Origin: an uncultured Catenibacterium sp.
GTDB taxonomy: Bacteria; Bacillota_I; Bacilli_A; Erysipelotrichales; Coprobacillaceae
DNA length: 17,871 bases
Direction: 5' to 3'
Assembly: GCA_900764725.1 (NCBI GenBank)
Contig: CAAFPB010000338.1
Location: 1-17,871 of the forward strand
Below the pieces are notes generated by a model. That model ran no database searches, had not been told where the DNA came from, and saw only the letters and a list, made by a program, of their open reading frames with translations. This document shows, piece by piece, positions 15,941-17,871 of this stretch. The first letter of the stretch is position 1. Each line of letters opens with the position of its first letter. Both the position numbers and the translations under genes were made by a program.

Positions 15941-17191
15941 AAGTTTTCTGATATTTCTAGTTCTTCCATGCTTAAGAATTCTTTGATAGTTTTCAGTTAA
16001 TGACTTTTCATAACGACTTGTCAACCAAGGTACATAAAACTGCGCATCTTTGATTTCATCTGGAAGATATTGAAGATATTCCCATAAATCTGGTCTATGA
16101 TAATCATAACGATCCTCTTCATCTATACCAACAGGAGTTAAACGTATATATTGTGGTGCTTTATGTGGTTCACTATGATATGAAGCTAAAGCTGCATCTA
16201 TCGCATCTTCGCTTGACCTTGATTTAGGTGATAAAGCTAATTCTATAATACAACTTGCAAGAGGAATCCTCGCTTCAGGAAAACCAATTGTTTTAGCTGC
16301 CTGGAAAGCTAAAACAGTACGCATACAAGCATTTGGATTAGCGAGGCCTATATCTTCATAAGCAGTTGTAATCAGTCTTCTTTCTAGTGATTCGATATCT
16401 CCTGCATCAATAAGCTTTGCGAAATAGTAAAGAGCACCATTAGGATCAGATCCTCTAATAGATTTCTGTAAACCGCTTAAAGTATCATAATATTGATCTT
16501 CATCCTTATCAAATTGCATATTGGCACGAGGCACTGCTTCTTTGATGATTTCTAATGTGATATGTGTATCTGGTGCATAAATAGTTGCAAGCTCTAAACA
16601 GTTATAAGCATGGCGAACATCGCCGCTGCTCATTCTTGCAATATAATCATATACTTCTTCATCTATTTCATATTGATGATTCAGTCCTCTTTCACTCACT
16701 GCAGCTCTTTGACATGCCTCTACAATCTCTTCGTTATTTAAGGGTTTTACTTCACATAAATGACATCTAGAACGAATCGCCGGATTGATAGAATGATATG
16801 GATTCGCAGTTGTACATCCTGCAATAATCAATAACCCACTTTCAATATAAGGCAATAAATGATCCTGCTTATCTTTATTTAAACGATGCACTTCATCTAC
16901 GATCACAAATAAACCTTCAGATAACTTCGCTTCAGTAATGATCTGATCCATCTCTTTCTTATTACCGGTAGAGGCATTAAAGATACGATAAGGAATATTT
17001 AAATCATGAGCGAGTGCTTTAGCCATAGTTGTTTTTCCACATCCAGGTGGTCCATATAAAATAATGGACATTGGATGATCCTTCTTTACAAATTGTCTTA
17101 ATAACTTATTTTCTCCTACGAGGTGCTTCTGTCCAATTACATCATCAAGTCCGATAGGACGCATGGAATCTGCTAGTGTCTTATGAATCAT
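15920..17191 (-). CDS. rarA: Replication-associated recombination protein A (AAA+ ATPase)
   Basis: RarA (MgsA) is a clamp-loader-like AAA+ ATPase that acts at stalled or gapped replication forks. The 423-residue protein begins [21 protein letters not shown], a typical RarA start, followed by Walker A GPPGCGKT at 47-54, Walker [10 protein letters not shown] with D99-E100, a sensor region [16 protein letters not shown] as the likely arginine-finger region, and the C-terminal RarA domain with [18 protein letters not shown] and YEDIGLANP. Length is normal. It is the only minus-strand gene. Its start has AAAGGAAA upstream on the minus strand at a suitable distance. It is divergent from dtd with overlapping -10 elements and convergent with miaA, so it is probably monocistronic. 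Confidence 0.96.
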   Translation of the reverse strand: MIHKTLADSMRPIGLDDVIGQKHLVGENKLLRQFVKKDHPMSIILYGPPGCGKTTMAKALAHDLNIPYRIFNASTGNKKEMDQIITEAKLSEGLFVIVDEVHRLNKDKQDHLLPYIESGLLIIAGCTTANPYHSINPAIRSRCHLCEVKPLNNEEIVEACQRAAVSERGLNHQYEIDEEVYDYIARMSSGDVRHAYNCLELATIYAPDTHITLEIIKEAVPRANMQFDKDEDQYYDTLSGLQKSIRGSDPNGALYYFAKLIDAGDIESLERRLITTAYEDIGLANPNACMRTVLAFQAAKTIGFPEARIPLASCIIELALSPKSRSSEDAIDAALASYHSEPHKAPQYIRLTPVGIDEEDRYDYHRPDLWEYLQYLPDEIKDAQFYVPWLTSRYEKSLTENYQRILKHGRTRNIRKLKKDKPR

Positions 17192-17220
17192 TGTTTATTT
17201 CCTTTCGTTTAAGAATCATG

Positions 17221-17226
17221 TATAAT
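17221..17226 (+). promoter_or_regulatory. -10 element for dtd
   Basis: TATAAT on the plus strand would give a start near 17233, 24 bases before the dtd GTG. No good -35 is seen at 16-18 bases. It forms half of the palindrome TATAATTATA (17221-17230), the other half being the rarA -10. Confidence 0.5.
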
Positions 17227-17233
17227 TATAACA
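17225..17233 (-). promoter_or_regulatory. Extended -10 promoter for rarA
   Basis: On the minus strand this reads TGTTATAAT, a perfect extended -10. Transcription would start near 17218, about 27 bases before the rarA ATG. The -35 region has poor match. The hexamer overlaps the dtd -10 by two base pairs. Confidence 0.65.
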
Positions 17234-17256
17234 TGATTTTTAAAGGAGGGAACAAC

Positions 17257-17715
17257 GTGAAAATTGTTTTACAAAGAGTAAAAGAAGCAAGTGTCACAAT
17301 TGATGGAGAAGTACATGGTGCAATCGATAAAGGATATATGGCTCTTGTTGGTTTTAATAACGATGATACTCATGAAATTATAGATCGTCTTGTAGAAAAA
17401 GTAATTCACTTAAGAGTATTTGAGGATGAAAACCAGAAAATGAATCGTTCATTAATAGATGTAGGAGGTTCTATTCTTTCTATTTCTCAGTTCACTTTAT
17501 ATGCAGATTGTCGTAAGGGAAGAAGACCAAGTTTTATTGATGCAGCCAAGCCAGATATCTCTTCACCACTCTATGATTACTTTAATGAGAGCTTAAAGAA
17601 TAAAGGAATCCATGTGGAAACAGGAATCTTTGGCGCTGACATGAAATGTGCATTAATCAACGATGGACCAATAACTATTGTATTAGATAGTGATGAGTTA
17701 ATACCTCACAAATAA
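17257..17715 (+). CDS. dtd: D-aminoacyl-tRNA deacylase
   Basis: DTD hydrolyses D-amino acids, and wrongly attached glycine, from tRNA. The GTG at 17257 gives 152 residues starting (M)[17 protein letters not shown], the normal family start, six bases after AAAGGAGGG (17242-17250); upstream in-frame extensions would run through the promoter and binding site. Both signature motifs are present: [19 protein letters not shown], with the SQFTL active-site segment, and [11 protein letters not shown], with the Gly-Pro pair that selects against L-aminoacyl substrates. In many Firmicutes dtd follows relA; here it stands alone between rarA and a likely rRNA operon. A weak terminator follows. Confidence 0.95.
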   Translation: MKIVLQRVKEASVTIDGEVHGAIDKGYMALVGFNNDDTHEIIDRLVEKVIHLRVFEDENQKMNRSLIDVGGSILSISQFTLYADCRKGRRPSFIDAAKPDISSPLYDYFNESLKNKGIHVETGIFGADMKCALINDGPITIVLDSDELIPHK

Positions 17716-17732
17716 TATACTTATAAGTTGAT

Positions 17733-17756
17733 AGGAGGGCATATGAGCCCTTTTTT
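17733..17756 (+). terminator. Probable terminator of dtd
   Basis: AGGGC (17736-17740) pairs with GCCCT (17747-17751) around ATATGA, extended by weak G-T and A-T pairs, and is followed by T residues to 17756. It is a short stem but well placed 18 bases after the dtd stop. Confidence 0.7.
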
Positions 17757-17796
17757 ACATTTTTTAACAAAAAATAAATAAAAATTAAAAAAAGGC

Positions 17797-17825
17797 TTTA
17801 CAAGCAAAAAGAATGGTGGTAGTAT
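17797..17825 (+). promoter_or_regulatory. Strong promoter, probably of an rRNA operon
   Basis: TTTACA (17797-17802) and TAGTAT (17820-17825) are 17 bases apart, with TGG just before the -10 (extended -10 form). The roughly 30 bases upstream (17765-17793) are almost all A and T with A tracts, as in an UP element. The predicted start near 17830-17832 is at a run of G. This layout fits rRNA promoters of Gram-positive bacteria. Confidence 0.6.
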
Positions 17826-17829
17826 AAGT

Positions 17830-17871
17830 GGGCACTCCGGTGAGGAGCGCGGACAGAACATTGAAAACTGA
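17830..17871 (+). ncRNA. Start of a probable rRNA operon leader (cut by window end)
   Basis: After the promoter, base composition turns GC-rich. CTCC (17835-17838) and GGAG (17844-17847) form a hairpin, and the final bases read ACATTGAAAACTGA. The segment TTGAAAACT is characteristic of the boxA-like antitermination region in Firmicutes 16S leaders and 16S-23S spacers. No 16S sequence is in the window, so this is inference from the leader alone. Between dtd and this point nothing else is seen except the terminator and AT-rich DNA. Confidence 0.55.

Noticed and set aside
17743..17781. Possible 12-residue reading frame (MSPFLHFLTKNK) after AGGAGG
   Set aside because: The binding site is only three bases from the ATG and the frame lies in the dtd terminator and AT-rich promoter DNA; coincidence is more likely.
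17811..17871. T-box leader at the window end
   Set aside because: The TGGNACC antiterminator motif and specifier stem are absent, and the TTGAAAACTGA segment fits an rRNA leader better.
1..17871. Mobile element, CRISPR array, prophage or defence system
   Set aside because: No transposase, integrase, direct-repeat array, attachment site or defence protein was seen; all genes fit a stable housekeeping region.

Overview
The window is an AT-rich stretch of housekeeping chromosome from a low-GC Gram-positive bacterium. Gene order, strong AGGAGG-type ribosome binding sites, TATAAT promoters, simple hairpin terminators, RNase Y and a 'Y-complex' protein all point to Firmicutes. The absence of spoVS and cotE from the places they hold in Bacillus, together with the protein sequences, suggests a non-Bacillus lineage such as Erysipelotrichia. 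That placement is an impression from reading and was not tested by any search.

Layout: the 3' end of pgsA, then pncC (stand-alone CinA C-terminal domain) and recA; a TetR-family regulator enclosed by two terminators; rny (RNase Y) from its own promoter, then ymdB; a small unknown 81-residue protein with its own promoter and terminator; an AEC-family permease; miaB overlapping a TTG-started YlbF/YmcA-family gene; guaB (IMP dehydrogenase) and an M20 peptidase; mutS-mutL-miaA as a tight operon; rarA on the minus strand, convergent with miaA and sharing its terminator; dtd divergent from rarA; and finally a strong promoter and leader that look like the start of an rRNA operon, cut by the window edge.

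How the genes fit together: recA, mutS, mutL and rarA handle recombination, mismatch repair and stalled forks. rny, ymdB and the YmcA-like protein belong to the mRNA-turnover network known from B. subtilis. miaA and miaB make ms2i6A37 in tRNA, and dtd clears D-aminoacyl-tRNAs. guaB feeds GTP. The order pgsA-cinA-recA-(x)-rny-ymdB-(x)-miaB-ymcA-(x)-mutS-mutL is that of the B. subtilis recA-mutSL region, with different genes in the variable slots.

No phage, transposon, CRISPR, defence or toxin-antitoxin system is visible. The points most worth a second look are an IMP dehydrogenase colinear with the Tritrichomonas foetus enzyme, a hairpin at the predicted 5' end of the rny mRNA, a TetR gene with no visible promoter of its own, an uncharacterised small protein in the spoVS slot, a YmcA homologue lacking all cysteines, and overlapping opposed -10 elements between rarA and dtd.
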